The notes beneath the pieces are model-generated. The model did not search any database. It saw only the letters and a program-made list of their open reading frames with translations, and was not told the DNA's origin. The translations under genes were made by a program, and so were the position numbers. Below, piece by piece: positions 1-6,163 of a stretch of DNA of 7,180 bases. Each line of letters starts with the position of its first letter. The first letter of the stretch is position 1. This stretch comes from Actinomycetota bacterium (GTDB lineage Bacteria; Actinomycetota; Thermoleophilia; Solirubrobacterales; Solirubrobacteraceae): the NCBI GenBank assembly GCA_019348435.1, contig JAHWJM010000127.1, forward strand, positions 1-7,180. Direction: 5' to 3'.

Positions 1-871
<871 letters not shown>

Positions 872-882
872 AGTGCGTGGGT

Positions 883-887
883 CTCCT
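883..887 (-). promoter_or_regulatory. Shine-Dalgarno of the dnaK-type gene
   Basis: The minus strand reads AAGAAGGAGACC, giving an AGGAG core 11 bases before ATG 871. It fixes the start and contrasts with the leaderless genes elsewhere in the window. Confidence 0.75.
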
Positions 888-915
888 TCTTTGATGCCTA
901 AGAAATCTGCGTCAC

Positions 916-921
916 AGTGTA
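916..921 (-). promoter_or_regulatory. Candidate -10 box of the dnaK-type gene
   Basis: TACACT on the minus strand fits TANNNT and would start transcription near 909, giving a leader of about 38 bases that contains the SD. No convincing -35 and no CIRCE or HAIR heat-shock operator is visible. A 6-bp inverted repeat (GCGCGT at 932-937, ACGCGC at 944-949) lies where a -35 or operator would be, but such repeats are common at this GC content. Confidence 0.4.
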
Positions 922-997
922 GTAGATCTCGGCGCGTAACTCGACGCGCGTCGGATCGCGGCCGGCCATGCCGACTGCGACGCCGTTTCGCGGCGAT

Positions 998-1003
998 TAG
1001 TCT
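998..1003 (+). promoter_or_regulatory. -10 box for a leaderless ArsC-family transcript
   Basis: TAGTCT fits TANNNT and ends 7 bases before GTG 1011, so the transcript would begin at or next to the start codon. No SD precedes the GTG. CTGCGA at 975-980, 17 bases upstream, is only a weak -35. Confidence 0.5.
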
Positions 1004-1010
1004 GCGCACG

Positions 1011-1367
1011 GTGGCCGACCTGACGATCTACGAGGTGTCGCGCTGCTCGACGTGCCAGAGGCTCACGGCGCTGCTCGCCGAGCACGGGATCGAGTACGAA
1101 GGCGTCGAGTACCACGAGACGGGCCTCGACGAGGCGACGATCCGCGACCTGCTGGCGAAGTCCGGCCTGCACGCGCGCGACATCCTGCGCGTACGCGAGC
1201 CGCTGGTCGCGCAACTGGGGCTGCTCGAGGGCGAGGGCGCCGGCGACGACGAGCTGATCGCGGCGATGGCCGAGCACCCGAAGCTCATGCAGCGCCCGAT
1301 CGCGGTGCGGGGCGACCGCGCGCTGCTCGCGCGGCCCGTCGAGCGCGTGCTGGAGCTGCTCGAATAG
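1011..1367 (+). CDS. arsC: ArsC-family (arsenate reductase/Spx-like) thioredoxin-fold reductase
   Basis: The 118-residue product begins [15 protein letters not shown]. It has the glutaredoxin-like ArsC layout: nucleophilic Cys12 on the first loop with a second Cys at 15 (CSTC), then ILRVREP (58-64) with Arg60, LMQRPIAV (92-99) with Arg95, and LLARP (105-109) with Arg108. These match the three arginines that bind oxyanion in plasmid R773-type ArsC, and the length is normal for the family. The CxxC resembles Spx/YffB relatives, so arsenate may not be the real substrate. The GTG at 1011 is chosen because homology starts there and a -10 box lies 7 bases upstream; the open frame back to 717 is arginine-rich non-homologous sequence. 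The acetyltransferase follows 14 bases downstream, probably co-transcribed. No arsenite pump or ArsR is in view. Confidence 0.85.
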   Translation: MADLTIYEVSRCSTCQRLTALLAEHGIEYEGVEYHETGLDEATIRDLLAKSGLHARDILRVREPLVAQLGLLEGEGAGDDELIAAMAEHPKLMQRPIAVRGDRALLARPVERVLELLE

Positions 1368-1381
1368 GGCGCCGGAGCGCG

Positions 1382-2026
1382 ATGCACATCGGCACGTCCG
1401 CAAGCGTGCGCAAGGCACGGCCGGAGGAGTTCGGGGCGCTGGCGGAGGTTCTCGCCCGTGCGTTCTACGACGACCCGGTGACGGCGTGGTTCTATCCGGA
1501 CGCGAGACGTCGCCTGCGCCACGGGCGGCGCTTCTTTGCGATCCGGCTGCGCCAGCTCGCCGGCCACGGCCTGATCTTCACCAACGACGAGCGCTCCGGC
1601 GCGGCGCTGTGGGCGCCTCCGGGGCACTGGCGCGAGGACTTCCGCCAGTCGCTGCGCATGCTGCCGATGCTGCCCATCCTGCTGCCGCACATCGTGCGCT
1701 CGACGCGCGCGGTGCTGGAGATCGAGCGCCGCCATCCCGTCGCGCCGCACTACTACCTGTCGGTGGTGGGGACCGACCCGGAAAAGCAGGGCGGAGGAAT
1801 TGCCTCCGCCCTGCTTGCACCGATACTGCATCGTTGTGACGAGACCGGCACGGCGGCCTATCTGGAGTCCTCGAAGGAGAGCAATCTCTCCTTCTACGCC
1901 CGCCACGGCTTCGCCGTGCGCGAGCGCATCGAGTTACCGGCCGGGCCGCCGCTGTGGCTCATGTGGAGGGAACCAGACCACCACCGCCGAGCAGGCCGCC
2001 GAGGAGGTTGTTCAGCAGCCCGGTGA
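1382..2026 (+). CDS. GNAT-family N-acetyltransferase
   Basis: The 214-residue protein would transfer an acetyl group from acetyl-CoA to an unknown amine. Visible family features: N-terminal VRKARPEEFGALAEVLARAF, then DDPVTAWFYPD (30-40) and ALWAPPG (75-81), a pattern seen in puromycin-acetyltransferase-like GNATs. Motif A is at 124-147 (YYLSVVGTDPEKQGGGIASALL), whose QGGGIA (136-141) is the pyrophosphate-binding Q/R-x-x-G-x-G/A loop. Motif B-like LESSKESNLSFYARHGF lies at 161-177. ATG 1382 starts 14 bases after the reductase stop with a weak GGAG at 1374-1377, suggesting a two-gene operon. The last 22 or so residues, after LWLMWREP, are basic, look unconserved, and lie in a 68-base overlap with the convergent secreted-protein gene. 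Substrate unknown; ArsN-type GNATs occur in ars operons, but I see no basis for that assignment. Confidence 0.85.
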   Translation: MHIGTSASVRKARPEEFGALAEVLARAFYDDPVTAWFYPDARRRLRHGRRFFAIRLRQLAGHGLIFTNDERSGAALWAPPGHWREDFRQSLRMLPMLPILLPHIVRSTRAVLEIERRHPVAPHYYLSVVGTDPEKQGGGIASALLAPILHRCDETGTAAYLESSKESNLSFYARHGFAVRERIELPAGPPLWLMWREPDHHRRAGRRGGCSAAR

Positions 2027-3023
2027 CCGTGCTCATGATCCCGCCGGCGCCGGCGACGGGGGTCGAGCCGCCCGAGCCGCCGCCGAGCAGGCCGCCGAGC
2101 AGGCCGTCGAGCGTGGTGCCGATGCCGCCGAGGCTGTCTGAGCCCGCGCCGCCGAGGATGCCGCCGAGCAGGCCGCCGAGGCCGAACGCGCCACCGGCCG
2201 AGGCCGACGTGGCGCCGACGAACGGCAGCGAGCCGAGGATCGTGTCGATCAGGCCGGTGACCGTCGTCAGGACGGTCGGGACGATCGTGCCGACGACCGA
2301 CTGGACCATGTTGAGCACCTGCGCGAGCGGGCCCTGGACGGCGGCCGGGAGCATCGGAAGGAGGCTCTGGATCATGCCGAACGCCTCGTCGATCATCGCG
2401 GTCGCGGTGCCGAGGGCCTGCGTCACGATGGCGGAGACGTTGACCGGCAGACCGCCGGTCTGCAGCGCGCTGCTGAGGTTGACGACCTCGTTGGCGTCGC
2501 CGGCGCTGAGCGCGGCGATGATCGAGGCGATGATCGGCTGAGCCTCAGCCGGAACCTGCGGCAGGATCTGGTTGAGGACGTCGATGATCTTCTGCTTGCC
2601 GGCCAGGCTCGGGACGATCGAGCTGGCGACCTGCGTCTGGGTCTTGCCGGTGACCTGGTCGACGATCGCGGTGATCGCCTCGACGAGGTCGTCGTACTGT
2701 GTGCCGGCCATCGTCAGCGCCTGCGCGGCCCTGAGGTTCTCCGACTGCGTGTCGGCGCGGTTGGCCATCCGGCGCGCGTTCCTCGACGCCGCGGCGGACT
2801 GCGAGCGCGCGATCTTCAGGTGCTTGGCGACGGCCTTGCTGTCGCCGAGGCGCGCGTAGCGCTTGACGCGCTTGACGGCCTTGGTGGCCTTGTCGACGTT
2901 GGCCTGAACGGCGGCCTTCGTCGGCGCGGCGGACTTCGCGGGTGCGGCCGACGCTGTGGCGGGAAGCGCCACGAGCGTGGCAAGCGCCGCCATGACGGCG
3001 ACGAGACGACGAGATTGAGACAT
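1959..3023 (-). CDS. Secreted hydrophobic protein with Gly-Leu (LLGG) repeats
   Basis: I do not recognise a named family. The 354-residue product starts MSQSRRLVAVMAALATLVAL, a clear Sec signal peptide with likely cleavage after ATASA (residue 26). Residues 30-110 are Ala/Lys/Arg-rich and probably helical. Residues 110-270 are a long amphipathic/hydrophobic region with repeated LPxxP or ILPQVP-like breaks (LNQILPQVPAEAQPIIASIIAAL, SLLPMLPAAVQGPL). Residues 280-350 carry three LGGLLGG units (282, 309, 341) in a glycine/leucine-rich tail ending LVPST. No cysteine is present. It has no LPxTG sorting motif. ATG 3023 is chosen because it begins the signal peptide and has AAGGGGG five bases upstream. 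The leader looks like a c-di-GMP riboswitch. The sigma-factor fusion lies upstream on the same strand. A cell-surface, matrix or amyloid-like role is inference. Confidence 0.85.
   Translation of the reverse strand: MSQSRRLVAVMAALATLVALPATASAAPAKSAAPTKAAVQANVDKATKAVKRVKRYARLGDSKAVAKHLKIARSQSAAASRNARRMANRADTQSENLRAAQALTMAGTQYDDLVEAITAIVDQVTGKTQTQVASSIVPSLAGKQKIIDVLNQILPQVPAEAQPIIASIIAALSAGDANEVVNLSSALQTGGLPVNVSAIVTQALGTATAMIDEAFGMIQSLLPMLPAAVQGPLAQVLNMVQSVVGTIVPTVLTTVTGLIDTILGSLPFVGATSASAGGAFGLGGLLGGILGGAGSDSLGGIGTTLDGLLGGLLGGGSGGSTPVAGAGGIMSTVTGLLNNLLGGLLGGGGLVPST
1984..2180 (-). repeat. Three identical 20-base in-frame repeats coding LGGLLGG
   Basis: The plus-strand 20-mer CCGCCGAGCAGGCCGCCGAG occurs exactly at 1984-2003, 2080-2099 and 2161-2180. 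Start-to-start spacings are 96 and 81 bases, both multiples of three, so each copy encodes the same LGGLLGG unit in the secreted protein. Exact identity at the DNA level, including codon choice, suggests duplication or slippage, though a single preferred codon per residue at high GC would give much the same. Confidence 0.8.
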
Positions 3024-3028
3024 GGATG

Positions 3029-3035
3029 CCCCCTT
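3029..3035 (-). promoter_or_regulatory. Shine-Dalgarno of the secreted-protein gene, abutting the riboswitch
   Basis: The minus strand reads AAGGGGG, with 5 bases to ATG 3023. It begins directly after the last recognisable base of the riboswitch (3036), so folding of the aptamer or its alternative pairing could directly control ribosome access. Confidence 0.65.
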
Positions 3036-3104
3036 CGGCAACTGGGCGGCCTGCGAGAGGCCCCTGGTTTTGCGCGCCCGCCTCGCGACGGGTTTGCCTT
3101 TTCG
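3036..3104 (-). promoter_or_regulatory. Candidate class I cyclic-di-GMP riboswitch (GEMM-I)
   Basis: Read on the minus strand, the leader follows the GEMM-I order. AAGGCAAACC (3100-3091) matches the consensus AGGGCAAACC. A 6-bp stem CCCGUC/GGCGGG with a GNRA loop GCGA (3092-3077) follows, the same size as in the V. cholerae Vc2 aptamer. Next CGCGCAAAACC (3076-3066) matches GACGCAAAGCC. A second hairpin GGCCU-CUCGC-AGGCC spans 3062-3048. AGGCCGCCCAGUUGCCG (3052-3036) matches AGGUAGCCGGGUUACCG. By my alignment the ligand-contacting G20, A47 and C92 of Vc2 are at 3098, 3069 and 3038. G rather than A at position 20 favours c-di-GMP over cGAMP. The closing P1 helix is weak (CG at 3104-3103 with CG at 3037-3036) and the second hairpin is short. 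Found by eye; not scored against a covariance model. Confidence 0.7.
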
Positions 3105-3116
3105 TTTGGTGCGACT

Positions 3117-3137
3117 GCCCCTACCACGCGTGGGGGC
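3117..3137 (-). terminator. Possible hairpin downstream of the sigma-factor gene
   Basis: GCCCC (3117-3121) and GGGGC (3133-3137) flank the perfect palindrome CCACGCGTGG (3124-3133), allowing a bulged stem of about 7 bp in RNA from either strand. There is no U-tract. It sits between the sigma-factor stop and the riboswitch, so it could end the sigma transcript, be an operator, or be part of the riboswitch leader. In the rest of 3105-3195 I see no strong promoter; TACCGC near 3155 is a poor -10. Confidence 0.3.
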
Positions 3138-3195
3138 CCCTGCTTGTGATGCGGTACTTGGGAACCGCTGAGTTGTTGGCGCGTTGGCGCTCTTC

Positions 3196-4755
3196 TCAGC
3201 GGCCGCCGGACATGCTCTGCAGGACCTCGTCGACCCCGTCGAGCAGCGACTGCGCGGGGGCCAGGACGTTCGTGACCGACGTGACGGGCGGCTGCGTCGT
3301 CGTGCGCGACGGCAGCGTGAGTCCGGCGGTGGCAAGGACGTCGTCGAGCAGCGGGGCGAGCGCGCCCAGCCTGCTCTGGATGAGGGCGTTGGCGGCCGTC
3401 AGCGCCGACTGCGTCCCGGGCGCGGCGGTCGCCTGCGCGTCGCCGAAGGCGTCGAGGATCCGCTCGCGAACGCGCTGCAGTTCCTCGGCTGCGACCTGCT
3501 CGGGCCTCTCGGCGGTCGCGGCGGGTTGGCGGTGCAGGGCGGGCGCGCTCGTCGCGGGCTGCGGTGCGGCGGGCACGGGCGCGGGCGCGGCCGGCGACGC
3601 GCGCCTGCGGTCGGCGCCGCTGGCGGCGTCGGCGTTGCGCTCGCGCGCGCGCAGGCGGAGGTTCGCCCCCACCTGGCGGGCGCGGCGCGCGGCAGCTTCC
3701 TGCGCCAGCGCGTGCTCGCGCACCTGGTCGTGCCGGGGCGAGATCGCCGTTGCCGCCGGGCCGGCGACGCGGGCGCTGGACTGCGGCGGCGAGGCGTCAC
3801 GGGTGCTCTTGGGCAGCTCGACGGCGGCGGTCCCGCTCGTCGCGACGACGGTGGCCACGGCCAGTCCCTTGACGGCGACCGGCAGACCGGCCCAGCCGAG
3901 TCCGCCTGTGCCGGCGGCGGCAGCGCCGCCGCCCGCGGCGGACGCGGCGAGGGCGCTGGCGGCCGCGGTGCCGGCGCCGTAGCCGAGCAGGCCGAGCGCG
4001 CCGGCACCGCCGGCGAGCCATGGGCCGAGCATGTGCAGGTCCGTCTGGCGGGTGCCCATCGCGCGCTCGAAGGTCGCGCAGTCGTCGCAGGAGCGCAGGT
4101 GAGCGCGGACGCCACGCGCGCGCAGGTGGCGGCGGTCGCCGTCGGACAGGCAGTGGCGCACGCTCGTGCACTCCGTGGCGCGCCCGTCGACGGCATCGTG
4201 CAGCGCGGTGCGGGCATCGAAGACGGCGCGCCGGGCGGCCTCGTTGGAGACGCCGAGTGCGAGCGCGATCTCGTCGTAGCTCAGGCCGCTGAGCTCGCGC
4301 ATGACGAGCGCGCCGCGCTGGCGCTCGGGCAGCATTCGCAGGTCGTCGACGAGCTGCGCCAGGCGCGTGCGCTGCTCGGCGTCGACCTCGGGCCCCGGCA
4401 CCGTGAGCCGGTCGTCGGTTTCGATCGCGGGCGCCGCCGGCTGGCGGCGGCGGACGATGTTGATCGACTCGTTGTGCGCGATCCGGTACAGCCACGGCTT
4501 CAGCGGCCGTCCGGGCTCGCGGCGCGGCAGCGCGCGCAGGGCGTTCTCGAGCGCGCTCTGCGCGGCGTCGTGGGCGTCGTCGGCGTTGAGCAGGATCGAG
4601 CGGCAGTAGCCCAGCAGCGGCTCGTGATAGCGCTCGCACAGCGCGCTCGCGGCGGCGTTGTCGCCCGCCGCAGCGCGGCCGGCGAGGGCTTCGTCGCCCA
4701 TCCGCGCGAAGGGGATGATGCGCGGCGAGCGGGAAGCGACGGCGGCGGCTGGCAT
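3196..4755 (-). CDS. ECF sigma factor fused to a zinc-finger anti-sigma-like motif, membrane segment(s) and Ala/Pro-rich tail
   Basis: The 519-residue product has sigma-70 region 2 at about 21-104 (DEALAGRAAAGD, YHEPLLGYCRSIL, WLYRIAHNESINIVRRR) and region 4 at about 136-186 (LPERQRGALVMRELSGLSYD, then EIALALGVSNEAARRAVFDAR, a helix-turn-helix). A zf-HC2/ZAS-like motif follows: H219-x3-C223-x2-C226, with C196 a possible fourth ligand. Residues 243-275 and 288-313 are Ala/Gly-rich and hydrophobic, one or two membrane spans. The tail (316-519) is Ala/Pro/Arg-rich with an amphipathic end (LLDDVLATAGL, LLDGVDEVLQS), presumably outside the membrane. ECF groups with fused regulatory C-termini are known; the exact group is not assigned. 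I chose ATG 4755, about 20 residues before region 2, with TACGAG 7 bases upstream; ATG 4698 (MGDEAL) is an alternative. It would sense envelope signals and is divergent from a membrane-protein gene. Confidence 0.88.
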   Translation of the reverse strand: MPAAAVASRSPRIIPFARMGDEALAGRAAAGDNAAASALCERYHEPLLGYCRSILLNADDAHDAAQSALENALRALPRREPGRPLKPWLYRIAHNESINIVRRRQPAAPAIETDDRLTVPGPEVDAEQRTRLAQLVDDLRMLPERQRGALVMRELSGLSYDEIALALGVSNEAARRAVFDARTALHDAVDGRATECTSVRHCLSDGDRRHLRARGVRAHLRSCDDCATFERAMGTRQTDLHMLGPWLAGGAGALGLLGYGAGTAAASALAASAAGGGAAAAGTGGLGWAGLPVAVKGLAVATVVATSGTAAVELPKSTRDASPPQSSARVAGPAATAISPRHDQVREHALAQEAAARRARQVGANLRLRARERNADAASGADRRRASPAAPAPVPAAPQPATSAPALHRQPAATAERPEQVAAEELQRVRERILDAFGDAQATAAPGTQSALTAANALIQSRLGALAPLLDDVLATAGLTLPSRTTTQPPVTSVTNVLAPAQSLLDGVDEVLQSMSGGR

Positions 4756-4762
4756 CGTGCTG

Positions 4763-4768
4763 CTCGTA
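4763..4768 (-). promoter_or_regulatory. -10-like box for the sigma-factor gene
   Basis: TACGAG on the minus strand lies exactly 7 bases before ATG 4755. It differs from TANNNT only at the last base, and its spacing equals that of the other leaderless genes. No SD is seen. Confidence 0.35.
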
Positions 4769-4800
4769 TCGGCAGAAGCGGGCGAAGCGTTGAGCGCGCG

Positions 4801-4806
4801 TACTCT
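4801..4806 (+). promoter_or_regulatory. -10 box for the leaderless membrane-protein transcript
   Basis: TACTCT fits TANNNT and lies 7 bases before GTG 4814; no SD is present. It is 32 bases from the opposing -10-like box of the sigma-factor gene, so the two promoters are back to back within 58 bases. Confidence 0.5.
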
Positions 4807-4813
4807 TCGGCGC

Positions 4814-5899
4814 GTGCTCGTCCACGCCTCGATCGGCTCGTTCTTCGACGCCATCGGCTCGTTCTTCGACAGCCTCTCGCAGGTCGGATGGCTGTCGCTG
4901 CTGTGCGGCGCGACGGCGTTCGTGATCTACCTGTCGCTGCGCGCGCGAGCGTTCTTTCACACCCTGCGCGCCGCCTATCCGACCGAGCCGATCGCGTTTC
5001 GCCGCATCTGGGGGGCGTACATCGCCGCGTACGGCTTCAACAACGTCATCCCCGCCCGCGGCGGCGACATCATCAAGCTCTTTCTCGTCAAGCGCTCGAT
5101 CCCGCACGCGACGTATCCGGCGGTCGGCGCCGCGATCTGCGTCGAGGCCGTCTTCGACGCCATCATGGCGATCTTCATCCTGTCGTTCGCCTTCAGCCAG
5201 GGCGTGTTTCCCAAGCCGCCGGACTTCGCCAAGCTCAACGCGTTCGACCTGTCGTTCCTGGCGAGCCACCCGAAGTTCACGCTGTTTCTGATCACGGCGC
5301 TCGCCGTCGCGGTGCTCGTCGCCTTCGCGGTGCTCTCCCAGCGCGTGAAGGCGTTCTGGGCGCGCGTGCGCCAGGGCCTGACGATCCTCCGCGACCGCCG
5401 CCGCTACCTGCGCGAGGTCTTCGCGTGGCAGCTTGCGGGCTGGTGCTTTCGCTTCACCGCGTTCTGGTTTCTGCTCGAGGCGTTCAACGTCGGCGGCTCG
5501 GTGCGCAACGTGCTGCTCGTGCTCGGCGTCAACGCGGTCGCCGCGGTCGTGCCCTTCACGCCGGGCGGCGCGGGCGTGCAGCAGGCGCTGCTCGTCAAGG
5601 TCTTCAGCGGCACGGCGCCGGGCGCGACCGTTGCGGCGTACTCGGTCGGCCAGCAGATCACGATCGCCGTCTCGACGCTGGGGACCGGCTTCGCGGCGCT
5701 CGTCGGGATCTTCCGGATCCGCTCGTTCAAGGAGGCGGTCCGCCTGGGCAAGGAGGAGCGCGAGGCGGAAAAGGCAGCCGCGCTCGCGGAGGCCGCTGCG
5801 GCGGGCGCAGCGGGCGTAGCCGGGGTGCCGCTGCCTACTGCAGACCCTGACGCGCCTCGCGCACGAGCGCGACGGCGTCGGGAAAGACCGTTGCCATGA
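4814..5899 (+). CDS. Lysylphosphatidylglycerol synthase TM-region (UPF0104/flippase-like) membrane protein
   Basis: The 361-residue product is polytopic, with hydrophobic segments near 24-42, 65-80, 104-127, 156-174, 203-222, 231-249 and 282-300. Two conserved family signatures are present: GFNNVIPARGGDIIK (74-88), matching the NxxxPARxGE-like loop, and VPFTPGGAGVQQALL (246-260), matching the P-x-x-PGGxGxxE-like loop. The family is named for the flippase half of MprF; stand-alone members are membrane proteins usually inferred to move lipids or lipid-linked substrates. No synthetase domain is attached. The tail after 305 is charged, then Ala-rich, then Arg-rich (RARARRRRERPLP), probably cytoplasmic. 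GTG 4814 is preferred because upstream codons would run into the divergent sigma gene and TACTCT lies 7 bases before it. The last 65 bases overlap the convergent small gene. Substrate unknown. Confidence 0.85.
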   Translation: MLVHASIGSFFDAIGSFFDSLSQVGWLSLLCGATAFVIYLSLRARAFFHTLRAAYPTEPIAFRRIWGAYIAAYGFNNVIPARGGDIIKLFLVKRSIPHATYPAVGAAICVEAVFDAIMAIFILSFAFSQGVFPKPPDFAKLNAFDLSFLASHPKFTLFLITALAVAVLVAFAVLSQRVKAFWARVRQGLTILRDRRRYLREVFAWQLAGWCFRFTAFWFLLEAFNVGGSVRNVLLVLGVNAVAAVVPFTPGGAGVQQALLVKVFSGTAPGATVAAYSVGQQITIAVSTLGTGFAALVGIFRIRSFKEAVRLGKEEREAEKAAALAEAAAAGAAGVAGVPLPTADPDAPRARARRRRERPLP

Positions 5900-6104
5900 C
5901 CGTACGGATCTGCTCGGCCTGCTGATCGACCGTCCCCTGGATGTTGGCGCGGTTGATCGCCGCGACGGTCATCTCGACTGCGAGCTTGATCGCGTTGTCG
6001 GCCCAGACGAGGCCTTGCTGAGCCTGCATCGACTCCGCGAACTCCGCCATCTTCTTGGCCAGATCCTCGGGGTCGCCGAAGAGTCCTCCGAATCCACCTT
6101 CCAT
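5835..6104 (-). CDS. Unrecognised small acidic protein, 89 residues
   Basis: I do not recognise a family. The product starts MEGGFGGLFGDPEDLAKKMA, a glycine/phenylalanine-rich tip. It continues as probable amphipathic helices: EFAESMQAQQ, NAIKLAVEMTVAAINRANIQ and QQAEQIRTVMATVFPDAVALVREAR. It has no signal peptide, membrane segment or cysteine, so it is probably a cytosolic helical or oligomerising protein. Coding is supported by sensible residue composition and by a start placed like its neighbours: TACGAT at 6112-6117 lies 7 bases before ATG 6104. An in-frame ATG three codons upstream (6113, MGDMEGG) overlaps that box and is less likely. The start is divergent from the hydrolase-fold gene, 59 bases between starts. 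Its 3' end overlaps the flippase-like gene by 65 bases. Confidence 0.7.
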   Translation of the reverse strand: MEGGFGGLFGDPEDLAKKMAEFAESMQAQQGLVWADNAIKLAVEMTVAAINRANIQGTVDQQAEQIRTVMATVFPDAVALVREARQGLQ

Positions 6105-6111
6105 GTCACCC

Positions 6112-6117
6112 ATCGTA
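6112..6117 (-). promoter_or_regulatory. -10 box for the leaderless small-protein transcript
   Basis: TACGAT on the minus strand matches TANNNT and precedes ATG 6104 by 7 bases. It overlaps the upstream ATG at 6113-6111, which argues for the downstream start. Confidence 0.45.
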
Positions 6118-6151
6118 GCTGGGTGGTCTCGCCGGCCCGTGAGGCGCCCAT

Positions 6152-6157
6152 TAGCCT
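6152..6157 (+). promoter_or_regulatory. -10 box for the leaderless hydrolase-fold transcript
   Basis: TAGCCT lies 6 bases before ATG 6164 with no SD. Its context TTAGCCTGCACGC closely resembles TTAGTCTGCGCACG ahead of the ArsC-family gene. It faces away from the small-protein box 34 bases away. Confidence 0.5.
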
Positions 6158-6163
6158 GCACGC

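Noticed and set aside
872..1010. CIRCE or HAIR heat-shock operators upstream of the dnaK-type gene.
   Set aside because: Neither TTAGCACTC/GAGTGCTAA nor CTTGAGT/ACTCAAG type arms are present; only a 6-bp GC-rich inverted repeat at 932-949, which chance can explain.
3024..3335. Upstream extension of the secreted-protein frame on the minus strand.
   Set aside because: The signal peptide and SD place the start at 3023; the extension would cover the riboswitch and the end of the sigma-factor gene.
4790..4795. TTGAGC as a -35 box for the flippase-like gene.
   Set aside because: It lies only 5 bases from the TACTCT -10 box, far too close for a sigma-70-type spacer.
3184..5850. A very long plus-strand open frame (888 codons) spanning the sigma-factor gene and beyond.
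   Set aside because: It is antisense to the clear sigma-factor frame, then out of frame with the flippase-like gene; its product is low-complexity Arg/Gly/Ala with no motif. Long spurious frames are expected at this GC content.
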